Of a DNA stretch of 64,000 nucleotides, positions 50,693 to 60,281 are shown one piece after another. The notes beneath the pieces are model-generated. The model did no database searches. It was not told the DNA's origin and saw only the letters and a list, made by a program, of their open reading frames with translations. The position numbers and the translations under genes were made by a program. Each line of letters begins with the position of its first letter. The first letter of the stretch is position 1. Source of the DNA: Planctomycetota bacterium (GTDB taxonomy: Bacteria; Planctomycetota; Brocadiia; Brocadiales; Bathyanammoxibiaceae). The stretch covers positions 1 through 64,000 of the forward strand of contig JACQVQ010000009.1 of NCBI GenBank assembly GCA_016209685.1. Direction: 5' to 3'.

Positions 50693-51868
50693 ATGCGTAA
50701 GAGTACGTGTTTATTAATCTTAACGCTATTATTCATGGCAGGAATGGTAGTGGGTACTACTTCCTACGTGTGGGCCACAGAGGAGAAGGCGTCCCACGTG
50801 ACCATAGACCAGGTGGTGAGTGTCCAAAAATATAACCGCTCCATCCACGTCATGGCCATGTTGATGGTGGGGTTCGGTTTCCTCATGGTCTTTGTAAAGA
50901 AATACGGACGCAGTGCGGTAACGGCCACCTATCTTCTGGTAAGCATCGCTGTACCTATGTACCTATACATAAACGGCAAGGGTTACCTTGGTGAACCTAA
51001 GAGTGACGTAGACGGTCTCCTGCTGGCAGAGTTTGCTGCGGCAAGCCTGCTTATCTGCGCTGGGGCGCCCCTGGGGAGGTTGAAGATGTCCCAGTACCTC
51101 CTCCTGGCCCTGCTATTTACCCCCTGTTATATGATAAACGAGTGGATACTCCTGGAATCCGGGTTGGGCCTTATCCCTCACGGGGGTTTTGTAGATACAG
51201 GCGGGTCCATCTTAATACACGCCTTCGGGGCCCTCTTTGGACTGGGGGTTATAATGAACATGACCACCAAGGAGGAGTTTGCCGTACCAGTAGAATCAGA
51301 CCATACCAGCGACCAGTTCTCCATGCTTGGCAGTATGGTCTTGTGGCTCTTCTGGCCCAGTTTCTGTGCGGGGCTAGTAGAACCAAAGGCAGTACCTTTC
51401 ACGGCAGTTAACGTGTTCATGGCACTCTGTGGTGCCACCATAGCCACCTACTTCGTCTCGTCAACCCTCAGGGGCAAGATTGCCATTGGAGACGTTGCCA
51501 ATGCGGCCCTGGCAGGGGGTGTGGGGGTGGGCGCTACATGTGACACGGCGTCCCATCAGACGGCCTTTATAATAGGCATCCTGGCAGGCGCCCTCTCCAC
51601 TATTGGCTTTGTAGCCATCCAGCCCCTCCTCCAGAACAAGATAAAGGGGATAGACACATGCGGGGTCACGAACCTGCACGGCTGGCCAGGGCTCATGGGG
51701 GGCGTAGCCGCCGCCTTCCTAGTACCTGGGATAGTACCTGCAAACCAGTTCAAGGGTATAATCATTGCCATCATCCTGGCACTGGTAACAGGTTACGTTA
51801 CCGGGCAGGTACTGGCCTACTTTGGCAGACGGCGTACGCCCTACGTGGATGAGGAAGAGTTCCTATAA
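50693..51868 (+). CDS. Rh-type ammonium/ammonia channel
   Basis: About 391 residues, eleven or twelve membrane segments. Rh-specific text (rather than Amt): GSILIHAFGALFGLGVIMN, MVLWLFWPSFCAG, VANAALAGGVGVGATCD and DTCGVTNLHGWPGLMGGV, which hold the twin pore histidines. I chose ATG 50693, preceded by AGGAGG; it gives a signal-peptide-like start (MRKSTCLLILTLLFMAG). No glnK follows, consistent with Rh rather than Amt regulation. Its job is probably NH3/NH4+ passage across the cytoplasmic membrane. Confidence 0.9.
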   Translation: MRKSTCLLILTLLFMAGMVVGTTSYVWATEEKASHVTIDQVVSVQKYNRSIHVMAMLMVGFGFLMVFVKKYGRSAVTATYLLVSIAVPMYLYINGKGYLGEPKSDVDGLLLAEFAAASLLICAGAPLGRLKMSQYLLLALLFTPCYMINEWILLESGLGLIPHGGFVDTGGSILIHAFGALFGLGVIMNMTTKEEFAVPVESDHTSDQFSMLGSMVLWLFWPSFCAGLVEPKAVPFTAVNVFMALCGATIATYFVSSTLRGKIAIGDVANAALAGGVGVGATCDTASHQTAFIIGILAGALSTIGFVAIQPLLQNKIKGIDTCGVTNLHGWPGLMGGVAAAFLVPGIVPANQFKGIIIAIILALVTGYVTGQVLAYFGRRRTPYVDEEEFL

Positions 51869-51881
51869 AGGATTTTGAGCT

Positions 51882-51909
51882 GTAGGGGCACGTTGCAACG
51901 TGCCCCTAC
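51882..51909. repeat. 28-bp palindromic element after the Rh gene
   Basis: Arms GTAGGGGCACGTT and AACGTGCCCCTAC around GC, 13 bases after the stop. Confidence 0.9.
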
Positions 51910-52010
51910 TGCCTTCCTCGTCCTGCGACACCCGTCCCCTACAAAGGGGGGTTGAAGGGGATGCCAGAAATTGTTAATCTATTGGCGTACTTCACCAGCA
52001 AGACACAGGT

Positions 52011-52084
52011 GCGCCAGTAGCTCAGCTGGATAGAGCAACGGATTTCTAATCCGTCGGTCGGGGGTTCGAATCCTCCCTGGCGCG
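52011..52084 (+). tRNA. tRNA-Arg(UCU)
   Basis: A cloverleaf can be drawn by eye: acceptor GCGCCAG/CTGGCGC, D arm GCTC...GAGC, anticodon stem ACGGA/TCCGT with loop TTTCTAA (anticodon TCT at 52045-52047), T arm GGGGG-TTCGAAT-CCTCC. CCA is not encoded. It decodes AGA (and AGG by wobble), codons used heavily in this window. Confidence 0.95.
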
Positions 52085-52233
52085 CTTTTCTCTATCCCCC
52101 CATCTGCCCAGTTAGCCACTATAATCCTAAAGAAACGCCCTACCTCCCAAAATCGTGCCAGAGGTCGTGCCTGAGGCAGATCCGCCTTGGCGGACTTACC
52201 AGGATTAGTCTACTTTTGTCCAAAGGCCAGCCC

Positions 52234-52261
52234 TTGACAAGGCAAAATTCTCCTGTAAAAT
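52234..52261 (+). promoter_or_regulatory. Promoter of the V/A-ATPase operon
   Basis: TTGACA (52234-52239), 16-base spacer, TAAAAT (52256-52261), 165 bases before the first ATG. Confidence 0.6.
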
Positions 52262-52313
52262 TTAACTCACGTTTTTCTGAGAGGGACTTGGGAAGGCAGG
52301 CCTGAGGTAAACG

Positions 52314-52337
52314 GCAGCGTTGAATTTGCTGCTTTTT
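52314..52337 (+). terminator. Possible attenuator hairpin in the ATPase leader
   Basis: Stem GCAGC/GCTGC, 9-base loop, directly followed by TTTTT. The stem is short, so the call is tentative. Confidence 0.35.
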
Positions 52338-52426
52338 ACGAAGGAGCTTGGGAAGTGCCAGGAAGGGCACGCCTTCTGTAGGTCCTCTTTTAAGGCCTTC
52401 CTCTCCGCTACCAGAGGCTTTTAGCC

Positions 52427-54340
52427 ATGCATACCAGCATGAGCCGGGTGGAAATCATCGGCTCAAAAAGACACTATAACAGGGTTCTTGAAAGCCTACA
52501 GTCCTGGGGAAAGCTCCACATGGAGCATATATTGGACTCTGGAACCAGGGCTTCCCTAAAGGGTGTGGAATTAAGTGCCCAGGAACGAAAAGAGAATCCA
52601 TTTAGAGAGGCGCTTGAGAAATTACTCTGTGACCTCTTCAGTTACCTCCCTTCTGACTTTAACCACAACAATCACTGCAAGGGGAAAGTAGAGCAAAAGG
52701 TCCTTGAGATGCCGGTGGAAGAGGCCCTGGAGTGGGTAAGGGGCCTCCTTTACGAGCTTCGCCCATTACTCCGTAGAAAGGAAGAGATAGCGGGGGAAGC
52801 AAGTGTACTCAGGGGATACGAACAACTGGCCACCGCCATACTACCCCTCCTCCCCGAAGGACCGCCAAAGATATGGGGATACACAGGGATAATTTTAAAC
52901 AAGAATCAAAAAGAGGTCTTGCCTCTTTTAAAGCAGGAATTAAATAGGGTTACTGGTGGCCGTTCTGTACTCCTTTCCTCTCCACTAAAGGCCGAGGGGA
53001 TAGCGGTCCTCATAGGATACAGACAGGTTTACACGGAGGAAGTGAAGGGGCTCCTGGCAAGTAAGGGGGTGGCGGAGATACGCCCACCCGAGGCCCTGAA
53101 AGGCATACCCTTTCAGGAGGCCCTCCGAATCATAAAGCACAGGCTTCAGGGGCTCCCCAACGAGTTAAAGGAAGTAGACCTGAAGATTAAGGAATTCTTC
53201 CTCAGGAACATTCCTACTGCCCTGGCCCTCAGGGATACCAACAGAGACAGGCTTTCCCAGTTGGAAGTTACCTCCAGAATGGCCCAGACCAAGTACGCCT
53301 TTCTCATAGAGGGCTGGCTCCCCAGCAAGGAGTTCAGGAGGCTTCAGGATTTACTCCAAAAAGAGTTCAGGGGCGAGGTGGTTACCAACAGGCTACCCGT
53401 TCAGGGTGGCATGGAAGCCCCTGTCAGACTGAGAAATTCAAGGCCCTTCACAATCTTTGAAAGACTCGTTGGCTTTTTCTCTCTGCCCAAATACGGCACG
53501 ATTGACCCCACCCCTCACATGAGTTTCTTCTTCCCTATATTCTTCGGATTCATATTGGGGGATATAGGATATGGGTTAATCCTTGTTGCAATGGGAATAG
53601 GGCTCTTCTTTAGATTTAGAAAGAACCAGCCCCTTGCAGACGTGGGACTAATCACCATTATTTGTGGTTTCATCTCTGCCCTCTTTGGTGCGGTGTATGG
53701 GGAGTGTTTTGGAATCAGGACCTGGCTCCATCCCCTCATACCGCAATTGGCAAGGGGTCACCTCCACATGGAGCATTCATCGGAGGTGGTTATGAATTAT
53801 CTGGGGCTATCTCTGGCCTTTGGCGTACTACACATAGTCCTTGGTCTTATCCTGGGGATATACAATTCCTTCCGTATGCATCATCTGAGGCACGTCCTGG
53901 AGGGGGTGGCTAAGCTGTTTACCCTTGTAGGGGCCTTCCTCCTTTTGGGTAGATATTCAGGGTTCTTACCCCCACTATTCCTCTATGTTGGGGGCGGTGT
54001 GTTAGTCGCCTCTTTGATAGGCTGGGGCGTTGCCGGTGGCCTCCTGAGCCTTATAGAGGTAACCTCACTCTTTACAAATATCCTCTCTTACGCAAGGCTT
54101 ATGGCCCTGGGTATGGCCTCTGTGGCGTTTACCCTACTGGCAGACGTATTTCAGGCCCAGTTGAAGAACGTCTTCCTCGCTACTGGTGTGGTGGTTGCTG
54201 TCCACTTTGCCAATCTTGCCCTGCACATCTTCGCCCCAGCTATCCAGTGTCTTAGGCTTCACTATGTGGAATTCTTCTCTAAATTCTTTGTCCTTGGTGG
54301 CAGGGCCTATGAACCCTTCCAAAAGACCGAAAGGAGATAA
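52427..54340 (+). CDS. ntpI: V/A-type ATPase subunit I
   Basis: 637 residues, the membrane stator (subunit a/I) that forms the ion half-channels. A soluble N-terminal half (about 1-340) is followed by about seven membrane segments. Text such as FFFPIFFGFILGDIGYGLIL and LFTNILSYARLMALGMASVA, including the conserved arginine that faces the c-ring carboxylate, is diagnostic. It is the first gene of the nine-gene operon. The ATG at 52427 or the Met three codons later are both possible starts. Confidence 0.93.
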   Translation: MHTSMSRVEIIGSKRHYNRVLESLQSWGKLHMEHILDSGTRASLKGVELSAQERKENPFREALEKLLCDLFSYLPSDFNHNNHCKGKVEQKVLEMPVEEALEWVRGLLYELRPLLRRKEEIAGEASVLRGYEQLATAILPLLPEGPPKIWGYTGIILNKNQKEVLPLLKQELNRVTGGRSVLLSSPLKAEGIAVLIGYRQVYTEEVKGLLASKGVAEIRPPEALKGIPFQEALRIIKHRLQGLPNELKEVDLKIKEFFLRNIPTALALRDTNRDRLSQLEVTSRMAQTKYAFLIEGWLPSKEFRRLQDLLQKEFRGEVVTNRLPVQGGMEAPVRLRNSRPFTIFERLVGFFSLPKYGTIDPTPHMSFFFPIFFGFILGDIGYGLILVAMGIGLFFRFRKNQPLADVGLITIICGFISALFGAVYGECFGIRTWLHPLIPQLARGHLHMEHSSEVVMNYLGLSLAFGVLHIVLGLILGIYNSFRMHHLRHVLEGVAKLFTLVGAFLLLGRYSGFLPPLFLYVGGGVLVASLIGWGVAGGLLSLIEVTSLFTNILSYARLMALGMASVAFTLLADVFQAQLKNVFLATGVVVAVHFANLALHIFAPAIQCLRLHYVEFFSKFFVLGGRAYEPFQKTERR

Positions 54341-54343
54341 GTT

Positions 54344-54673
54344 GTGGAGGATACCCTAAGAACCATTGTAGATTTCCTCTTGGGCTTCTTTTATAATCCT
54401 GTCTTTGCCCAGGGGCTGGCAGAGATGCCCCTGCCCGTAGAGGGTACAGCAGCAAAGGCTACCGCAGAGGCTGGGAAGTACATCGCTGCTGGTATAGCTG
54501 TGGGGCTGGCTGGTGTAGGCACTGGTCTTGCCCAGGGAAGGATAGGGTCTGCGGGGGTTGGCGCTGTTACTGAAAAAGCGGGGATGCTACCCATCGTTTT
54601 AGTACTTCTGGTTATCCCAGAGACTATTATTATTTTGGGTTTCGTTATCGCCATATTTATCCTGATGCGTTAG
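54344..54673 (+). CDS. ntpK: V/A-type ATPase rotor (c-ring) subunit K
   Basis: 109 residues forming a two-helix hairpin after an N-terminal hydrophobic stretch. The ion-binding glutamate is in LVIPETIIILGFVIAIF. The first helix ends GLAGVGTGLAQGRIGSAG, with a Gln where Na+-binding c subunits have one; with the ET pair this hints at Na+ coupling. AAGGAG precedes the GTG start at 54344. The single hairpin (not the doubled form of some V-ATPases) means one carboxylate per subunit. Confidence 0.92.
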   Translation: MEDTLRTIVDFLLGFFYNPVFAQGLAEMPLPVEGTAAKATAEAGKYIAAGIAVGLAGVGTGLAQGRIGSAGVGAVTEKAGMLPIVLVLLVIPETIIILGFVIAIFILMR

Positions 54674-55696
54674 ATGGACGACTACGGTTACCTAGGAGCC
54701 AGGATAAGGGGGATGAAGGGGAGGTTACTACCTGGGGATTTCTTCCAGGGGCTTCTTGAGCAGAAGGAGTTGATGAAGGTGGCGGATTCCCTGCTTAGCT
54801 CTCCTTATGGGGAGGATATGTCTGTGGCCCTGGCAGGGGAGTCAGGCTTGTTAGCCATGGAGAAGGCCCTTCGTCGCAACCTTTATAGGATATTCAGAAA
54901 GGTGCTCCAGATGTGTAGTGAGGAACCGCATCGTCTATTAAGGGTACTGCTGGGAAAGTGGGACGTGTATAACATCAAAACTGTCCTGAGGGGCAAGCAA
55001 AAGGGCTTGCCCGCCCAGGAGGTGCTCTCTGCCCTTGTGCCAGCGGGAGAACTGGATGAGCCAAAATTACAAGAGCTACTCAACCAGCCAGACGTCAAGG
55101 CAGTGATAGATACCCTTGCCACCTGGCTTTCCCCCTTTGCCCCTCCCCTGCTTGGGGCATTCCCTGAATATCTTGAAAATGGGCAACTGGCCGTACTGGA
55201 GAAGGCCCTGGATAGGTACTATTTCAATTGGGTACTATCGGAAACCTCGCTGGGGGGGGAGAATAATGAGGGATTTGTGAGGGAGATTATCAAAAGGGAG
55301 ATAGATTATCAAAACCTCCTTTCAGCCCTTAAGCTAATCTCAGGAAGGTTTGAGGCCGGGGAGGTGGAGTTTTTCCCAGGCGGCAATCTATCCGGGGAGT
55401 ATCTTTCCGGGGCCAAAAGCCTGGAGGAAGTGCTGACAGGGCTTAAAAAGACATATCCGGATCTGGACGAAAGGCTCGCTGAGGGTGCCGAAAGCCCCTC
55501 AGACGTGGAACACCTCTTCTACTGCTTTTTGCTGAGAAAATGGAGTGATATGGTAAGGAAGGACCCCCTTTCTATAGCCATCGTTCTTGGATTCCTTGGC
55601 TTAAAGCTGAAGGAGTTTCTAAATCTAAGGATAATAGTAAGGAGTAAGGCACACGGTGTGCCTGTGGATATTATAAAGAAGGAGTTAGTATTGTAG
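54674..55696 (+). CDS. ntpC: V/A-type ATPase subunit C (d-like)
   Basis: 340 residues, the central-stalk adaptor that sits on the rotor ring (subunit C of the Thermus/Enterococcus enzyme). Text such as YGYLGARIRGMKGRLLPGDF and the C-terminal LGFLGLKLKEFLNLRIIVRS fits the family. ATG follows the ntpK stop directly. Its stop TAG lies at the edge of the downstream palindromic repeat, which separates it from the stalk genes. Confidence 0.88.
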   Translation: MDDYGYLGARIRGMKGRLLPGDFFQGLLEQKELMKVADSLLSSPYGEDMSVALAGESGLLAMEKALRRNLYRIFRKVLQMCSEEPHRLLRVLLGKWDVYNIKTVLRGKQKGLPAQEVLSALVPAGELDEPKLQELLNQPDVKAVIDTLATWLSPFAPPLLGAFPEYLENGQLAVLEKALDRYYFNWVLSETSLGGENNEGFVREIIKREIDYQNLLSALKLISGRFEAGEVEFFPGGNLSGEYLSGAKSLEEVLTGLKKTYPDLDERLAEGAESPSDVEHLFYCFLLRKWSDMVRKDPLSIAIVLGFLGLKLKEFLNLRIIVRSKAHGVPVDIIKKELVL

Positions 55697-55697
55697 T

Positions 55698-55755
55698 ATT
55701 GTAGTGGCAGAGCTTGCTCTGCCTAATCGTGCTGTGCCGAGCAAGCTCGGCCACT
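55698..55755. repeat. GTAGTGGCAGAGC palindromic element
   Basis: Arms GTAGTGGCAGAGCTTGCTC and GAGCAAGCTCGGCCACTAC with a short middle. It differs from the 28-bp family and lies between ntpC and the next gene of the same operon. Confidence 0.8.
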
Positions 55756-55774
55756 ACTTAGGGGAGGGCTTGAA

Positions 55775-56149
55775 GTGGCAAGAAAGGGAAAAATAGAACA
55801 ACCCAAGGAAGCCTCTCTCCTGGCCCAGGTAGAGGAAAAGGAGAGGATTCTGGAGGGGATGCTTAACGAGGCCAGGGAGAGGAGCAGTAGGGAGGTGCAG
55901 GCCGCTAAGGAAGAGGCCAGCCGATATGTGGAAGAGGTAAAAAGGGGACTTCCTGAGATGGCAGACCAGCGCCGCCAGAGCGGTCTAAAGGCCGTAGAAG
56001 AGGAAATTCAAAGGATAAAACAGGAGGGCCAGCTAAGACTTCAGGCCCTTATCCAGAAGGCAGGAAAACACTTTGAAGAGGCTAAAAAAAGGGCCCTAAA
56101 GGTCTACCTACCGGAGCTTGTCCTAGAGCGTGGCGAAGGGATAGAGTAA
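55775..56149 (+). CDS. V/A-type ATPase peripheral-stalk subunit (G/H-like)
   Basis: 124 residues, almost entirely a charged coiled coil (EEKERILEGMLNEARERSS; EEASRYVEEVKRGLPE), the pattern of the G/H (NtpF-like) stator subunit that pairs with subunit E. The probable start is a GTG at 55775, with GGGGAGGG upstream. It ends 1 base before subunit E. Assignment is by gene order and composition, as the sequence is poorly conserved. Confidence 0.75.
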   Translation: MARKGKIEQPKEASLLAQVEEKERILEGMLNEARERSSREVQAAKEEASRYVEEVKRGLPEMADQRRQSGLKAVEEEIQRIKQEGQLRLQALIQKAGKHFEEAKKRALKVYLPELVLERGEGIE

Positions 56150-56150
56150 C

Positions 56151-56750
56151 ATGCAAGAGACACAAGAAGGCCTCCTTGATGATATGGAAAGGGAGGTACT
56201 GCAAGAGAAAGAAAGGCTGGAGGCCGCCACGAAAAAGCAGATAGAGGATATAAAGGCGGCTTCAGAGAAAGAAGTCAAAAGGCTAAGGGAAGAGGTATTG
56301 AAATCAGTTGACGAGCAATTGAAACTAGAGTGCACCAGGAGCCTTGCAAGGGCCGAGCAAGAGGTAAAGAACTCCATCCTCCTTAAAAAACAAGGGATTA
56401 TTGAGGGCCCCCTGAAGGAGGTGGAGGATACCGTCCTCAAGGTTAGAGAGGAACAGTTTTACCCCGTGCTCTTTAAACAAATGCTCCTTGAGGCGTTAAA
56501 AGAACTGGAGGGTGAGGCGATTATAAAGGTGCATCCCTCTGATAAGGCCCTCTGCCAGGAGATAATTAGAGAGTTGGGACGGAACTGTAGGATAGAAGAC
56601 TTAAAAGATATCTCTGGCGGTGTAATTCTTACAAGCCCCGATGGCCGTGTCACAATTCACAATAGCCTCCAGTCACGAATAAAAAATGCCAGAAAGAAGG
56701 CCATGGAGGAAGTGGCGAGGGTTCTCTTTGAGGAGACAACCGTTGCTTAA
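56151..56750 (+). CDS. ntpE: V/A-type ATPase subunit E
   Basis: 199 residues: a long N-terminal helix (about 1-100) and a globular C-terminal domain ending with ISGGVILTSPDGRVTIHNSL and a final RVLFEE, as in V-ATPase subunit E, the stator stalk that caps the catalytic head. Its last codons overlap the start of subunit F. The context of the operon makes the call firm. Confidence 0.88.
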   Translation: MQETQEGLLDDMEREVLQEKERLEAATKKQIEDIKAASEKEVKRLREEVLKSVDEQLKLECTRSLARAEQEVKNSILLKKQGIIEGPLKEVEDTVLKVREEQFYPVLFKQMLLEALKELEGEAIIKVHPSDKALCQEIIRELGRNCRIEDLKDISGGVILTSPDGRVTIHNSLQSRIKNARKKAMEEVARVLFEETTVA

Positions 56751-57075
56751 AATTCTTGCCATAGTTGAACCGGAAGTCGCCAGGGGTCTCAGGCTCTCAG
56801 GGGTAGAGACCAGGATTGCCCACTCCCCCACACAGGTCCAGGATTGCCTTATGGAGACCCTAAGGACCAAGGATTGCGGCATAGTCATCGTAGATAAGGC
56901 CCACGTAGACTCGTTTAACGAGGGCACAAAACGCCTCATAGAAGAAAGTAGCGTCCCCCTGGTAGTACCACTGCCCCTCAACATGAAGTGGAGTAAGGAC
57001 AGTGATAAGGGGAGCGATACCTATGTTAAGGACATGATAAGGCATGCTATTGGTTACCATATCAAGATAAAGTAA
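56743..57075 (+). CDS. ntpG: V/A-type ATPase subunit F (central stalk)
   Basis: About 110 residues. The preferred start is TTG 56743, with AGGAG 7 bases upstream and overlapping the ntpE stop, giving [20 protein letters not shown], which matches the N-terminal beta strand of subunit F; the frame from 56686 would add a basic tail inside ntpE. Further text [15 protein letters not shown] and VPLVVPLP fits the family. It couples ATP hydrolysis to the rotor. Confidence 0.85.
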   Translation: MLKILAIVEPEVARGLRLSGVETRIAHSPTQVQDCLMETLRTKDCGIVIVDKAHVDSFNEGTKRLIEESSVPLVVPLPLNMKWSKDSDKGSDTYVKDMIRHAIGYHIKIK

Positions 57076-57088
57076 GAAAAGGGGAATT

Positions 57089-58879
57089 ATGATAAGAGGC
57101 AAGATAATTAAGATTTCTGGTCCCGCAGTAATAGCCGGGGGCATGACAGGGGCAAAAATGAACGACATAGTACGGGTGGGCAATCTTGGTCTTATCGGTG
57201 AGATTATAAGACTGGATAGAGACACTGCCTTCATCCAGGTATACGAGGACACCTCGGGGCTCTTTGTGGGAGAGCTAGTAGAGAGCACTGACGAGCCCCT
57301 TGTTGTAGAGCTAGGCCCTGGGCTTTTGGGAGGGATATTTGATGGCATTCAGAGGCCCTTAGACGAAATAGAGAAGCAAAGCGGATTTTGGATGGCCAGA
57401 GGGCTAATCGTAAACAGACTAGGCAGGGAAAAGACCTGGCATTTCTCTCCCAGGGTCAAAAAGGGAGACATTATTCATGAAGGGGACACCTTAGGGGAAG
57501 TAAAGGAAACAGGGGTTTTCTTGCATAAGATAATGGTGCCGCCGGGCGTAAGCGGAGTCGTGAATGAGGTGAAGGAAGGGGAATTCAAGGTAGAAGATAC
57601 AGTGGTCAGCCTTGAGGAGGGCCAGCAGTTGTCTATGATGCAGAAATGGCCCGTCAGGAGGCCGAGGCCCTTCAGAAAAAAAACTCCCCCTGAGGAGCCT
57701 TTTATCACAGGCCAAAGAGTCTTTGACCTGCTTTTTCCCATAACCCTTGGTGGTAACGCAATAGTACCTGGCGGCTTTGGTACAGGGAAAACGGTGGTAG
57801 AGCAAACACTGGCAAAGTATTCTAATGCCGATATCTTAGTCTACGTGGGCTGTGGAGAGAGGGGGAACGAGATTACCGACGTGCTAACAGAATTCCCCCA
57901 CCTGGAGGACCCAAAGACAGGAGGCCCACTTATGTCGCGAACCATCCTGGTAGTTAACACCTCCAACATGCCTATCGCTGCCAGAGAGGCCTCTATATAC
58001 ACTGGCATTACTCTGGCAGAGTATTATAGAGACATGGGTTTTAATGTGGCCCTCATGGCCGATTCCACCTCCCGTTGGGCGGAGGCACTCAGGGAGATAT
58101 CCTCCAGACTTGAAGAGATGCCAGGGGAGGAGGGTTTCCCCACCTACCTGGCCACCAGGCTGGCAAGCTTCTACGAACGTTCGGGAAGGGTGGAATGTCT
58201 GGGTGAACCAGATAGACGAGGCTCAGTTACGATAGTGGGTGCAGTCTCTCCCCCCGGGGGTGACTTCTCTGAGCCTGTGACACAACACTCTATGAGGGTA
58301 AGCGGTGCCTTCTGGGCCCTTGATGCCCACCTGGCCTATCGCCGCCACTTCCCCGCTATAAACTGGCACAAGAGCTACACCCTCTACTACCAGCCCATGA
58401 AGGACTGGTACCTGAAGAACGTAAGCCCTCAATGGGATAACCTCCGCACCCAGATGCTCCAGATTCAGCAAAAAGATGCAGAACTTCAAGAAGTGGTTCA
58501 GCTGGTAGGCCCTGACGCCCTTCAAGACGCAGAAAGACTTACCCTGGAGTCGGCCAGGATGCTTCGAGAGGGCTTCCTCCAGCAACACGCCTTCTCCGCC
58601 GTGGATGCCTCTTGCTCCTTAAATAAACAATACAAGATGCTCACCGCCTTTATCCTATTTTATGAAAAATGCAAGAAGGAGATAGAGGCAGGAACCCCTG
58701 TAACGACGCTCCTCCGCCTCCCTGTGAGGGAAGATATCTCCAGGCTCAAGGAGATACCCGAAGAGAGATTTGACGAACACTACGCAAGATTGGAAGAGGG
58801 AATAAAAGAGGTCTTTGAGAACCTTCACAAACCTGAGTTAACGGGAGTTAACGATGGAACTGCTGACAAAGGAATATAA
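57089..58879 (+). CDS. ntpA: V/A-type ATPase catalytic subunit A
   Basis: 596 residues. P-loop [18 protein letters not shown], the catalytic glutamate region [14 protein letters not shown], and [20 protein letters not shown] are diagnostic. The inserted bulge domain (about 110-190) typical of subunit A is present. It overlaps ntpB by 26 bases. Hydrolyses or synthesises ATP in the soluble head. Confidence 0.97.
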   Translation: MIRGKIIKISGPAVIAGGMTGAKMNDIVRVGNLGLIGEIIRLDRDTAFIQVYEDTSGLFVGELVESTDEPLVVELGPGLLGGIFDGIQRPLDEIEKQSGFWMARGLIVNRLGREKTWHFSPRVKKGDIIHEGDTLGEVKETGVFLHKIMVPPGVSGVVNEVKEGEFKVEDTVVSLEEGQQLSMMQKWPVRRPRPFRKKTPPEEPFITGQRVFDLLFPITLGGNAIVPGGFGTGKTVVEQTLAKYSNADILVYVGCGERGNEITDVLTEFPHLEDPKTGGPLMSRTILVVNTSNMPIAAREASIYTGITLAEYYRDMGFNVALMADSTSRWAEALREISSRLEEMPGEEGFPTYLATRLASFYERSGRVECLGEPDRRGSVTIVGAVSPPGGDFSEPVTQHSMRVSGAFWALDAHLAYRRHFPAINWHKSYTLYYQPMKDWYLKNVSPQWDNLRTQMLQIQQKDAELQEVVQLVGPDALQDAERLTLESARMLREGFLQQHAFSAVDASCSLNKQYKMLTAFILFYEKCKKEIEAGTPVTTLLRLPVREDISRLKEIPEERFDEHYARLEEGIKEVFENLHKPELTGVNDGTADKGI

Positions 58880-60281
58880 AGGCGCAAATTATATCTCTGG
58901 ACCACTTATATTCGTAGAGGGGGGAAAGCGCTTCAGCTATAACGCCATGGTTGAGGTGTTACTGCCCAACGGAGAGGTTCGGACTGGACAGGTACTGGAG
59001 GTCTCTAGCGAGTACGCCTGTATTGAGGTACTTGAGCAGACGGCAGGGCTTGAGGTGGTACAGATCACCGTGAGGCTAAAAGAAGAGGTGGCAAGGCTGT
59101 CCGTAAGCAGAGACATGGTTGGGAGGGTCTTTAATGGCAGGGGGGAGCCTATAGATGGTTTGCCTGAGGTTATCGCTGAGAAGAGGATGGAGATAACTGG
59201 CACCCCCATAAACCCCGTCTCAAGGGCCAAACCCAACGAGTTCATACAGACAGGCATCTCGTCCATAGACGGCAACAACACCCTTGTAAGGGGACAAAAG
59301 CTTCCCATATTTTCTGGGGCAGGACTACCCGCCAATGAATTGGCCAGCCAGATATTAAGGCAATCCACGGTGCTTGGGGAGGAGACCCAGTTTGTGGTGG
59401 TCTTTGCTGCAATGGGCATAACCCAGAGGGAGGCCTCCTTCTTCCTCCGTAGTTTCGAAGACTCAGGTGCCACGGGTAAAGCGGTCTGTTTCCTTAACCT
59501 GGCCGATGACCCTACGATTGAAAGGCTCCTCACGCCGCGCTTTGCCCTTACTGTGGCAGAGTACCTGGCGTTTGAACGCGACTACCATGTGCTAGTCATT
59601 CTCACGGATATGACCAACTATTGTGAGGCCCTCAGGGAGATTAGCACCGCCAGGGAAGAAATCCCTGGCAGGAGGGGCTACCCCGGCTATATGTATAGCG
59701 ACCTGGCCTCCCTCTACGAGAGGGCAGGGAGGATAAAGGGCAAGAAGGGCTCTATTACCCAGATACCTATACTTACCATGCCCGACGACGATATAACCCA
59801 TCCAATTGCAGACCTCACGGGCTATATTACTGAAGGCCAGATAGTACTCAGCCGCCACCTACACCACGCCGGTGTTTATCCCCCAATAGACGTGTTGCTC
59901 TGTCTCTCAAGGCTTATGAACAACGGTATAGGAGCAGGCAAGACCAGGAAGGACCATCGTCAGGTTGTCGACCAGCTCTATGCCTGTTACGCCCACGGCA
60001 GGGACCTAAGGCGACTGATAGCCATAGTGGGAGGAGAGGCCCTTAGCGAGCTGGATAAAAAGTACCTCCGCTTTGCCGAGGCCTTTGAAAATGGCTTTAT
60101 AGGCCAGGGAGATACCAACAGGACCATAGAAGACACCCTTAACCTGGCCTGGAGGTTACTCAAGATGTTCCCTGGGAGCGAACTCCACCGCATAAATAGA
60201 GAGGTTATCACCGAATACTTTGAGGAGATATTGGAGGAGGCACCTTCACCTTATTATAAACCAGAGGAGACTATGCCCTAG
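58854..60281 (+). CDS. ntpB: V/A-type ATPase regulatory subunit B
   Basis: 475 residues, the non-catalytic partner of subunit A. Text: [20 protein letters not shown] in place of a P-loop, [20 protein letters not shown], and [20 protein letters not shown]. The lack of a Walker A lysine motif marks it as the B subunit. It overlaps ntpA and ends immediately before ntpD. Confidence 0.97.
   Translation: MELLTKEYKGANYISGPLIFVEGGKRFSYNAMVEVLLPNGEVRTGQVLEVSSEYACIEVLEQTAGLEVVQITVRLKEEVARLSVSRDMVGRVFNGRGEPIDGLPEVIAEKRMEITGTPINPVSRAKPNEFIQTGISSIDGNNTLVRGQKLPIFSGAGLPANELASQILRQSTVLGEETQFVVVFAAMGITQREASFFLRSFEDSGATGKAVCFLNLADDPTIERLLTPRFALTVAEYLAFERDYHVLVILTDMTNYCEALREISTAREEIPGRRGYPGYMYSDLASLYERAGRIKGKKGSITQIPILTMPDDDITHPIADLTGYITEGQIVLSRHLHHAGVYPPIDVLLCLSRLMNNGIGAGKTRKDHRQVVDQLYACYAHGRDLRRLIAIVGGEALSELDKKYLRFAEAFENGFIGQGDTNRTIEDTLNLAWRLLKMFPGSELHRINREVITEYFEEILEEAPSPYYKPEETMP

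Larger units (their letters stand above)
52085..52426. other. Leader region of the V/A-ATPase operon
   Basis: About 340 bases. It contains a GGCGGA-type repeat (about 52168-52190), a promoter (52234-52261) and a short hairpin GCAGC/GCTGC followed by TTTTT (52314-52337) between promoter and first gene. Direct repeats of CTTGGGAAG (52287 and 52348 region) flank the hairpin. Confidence 0.55.
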
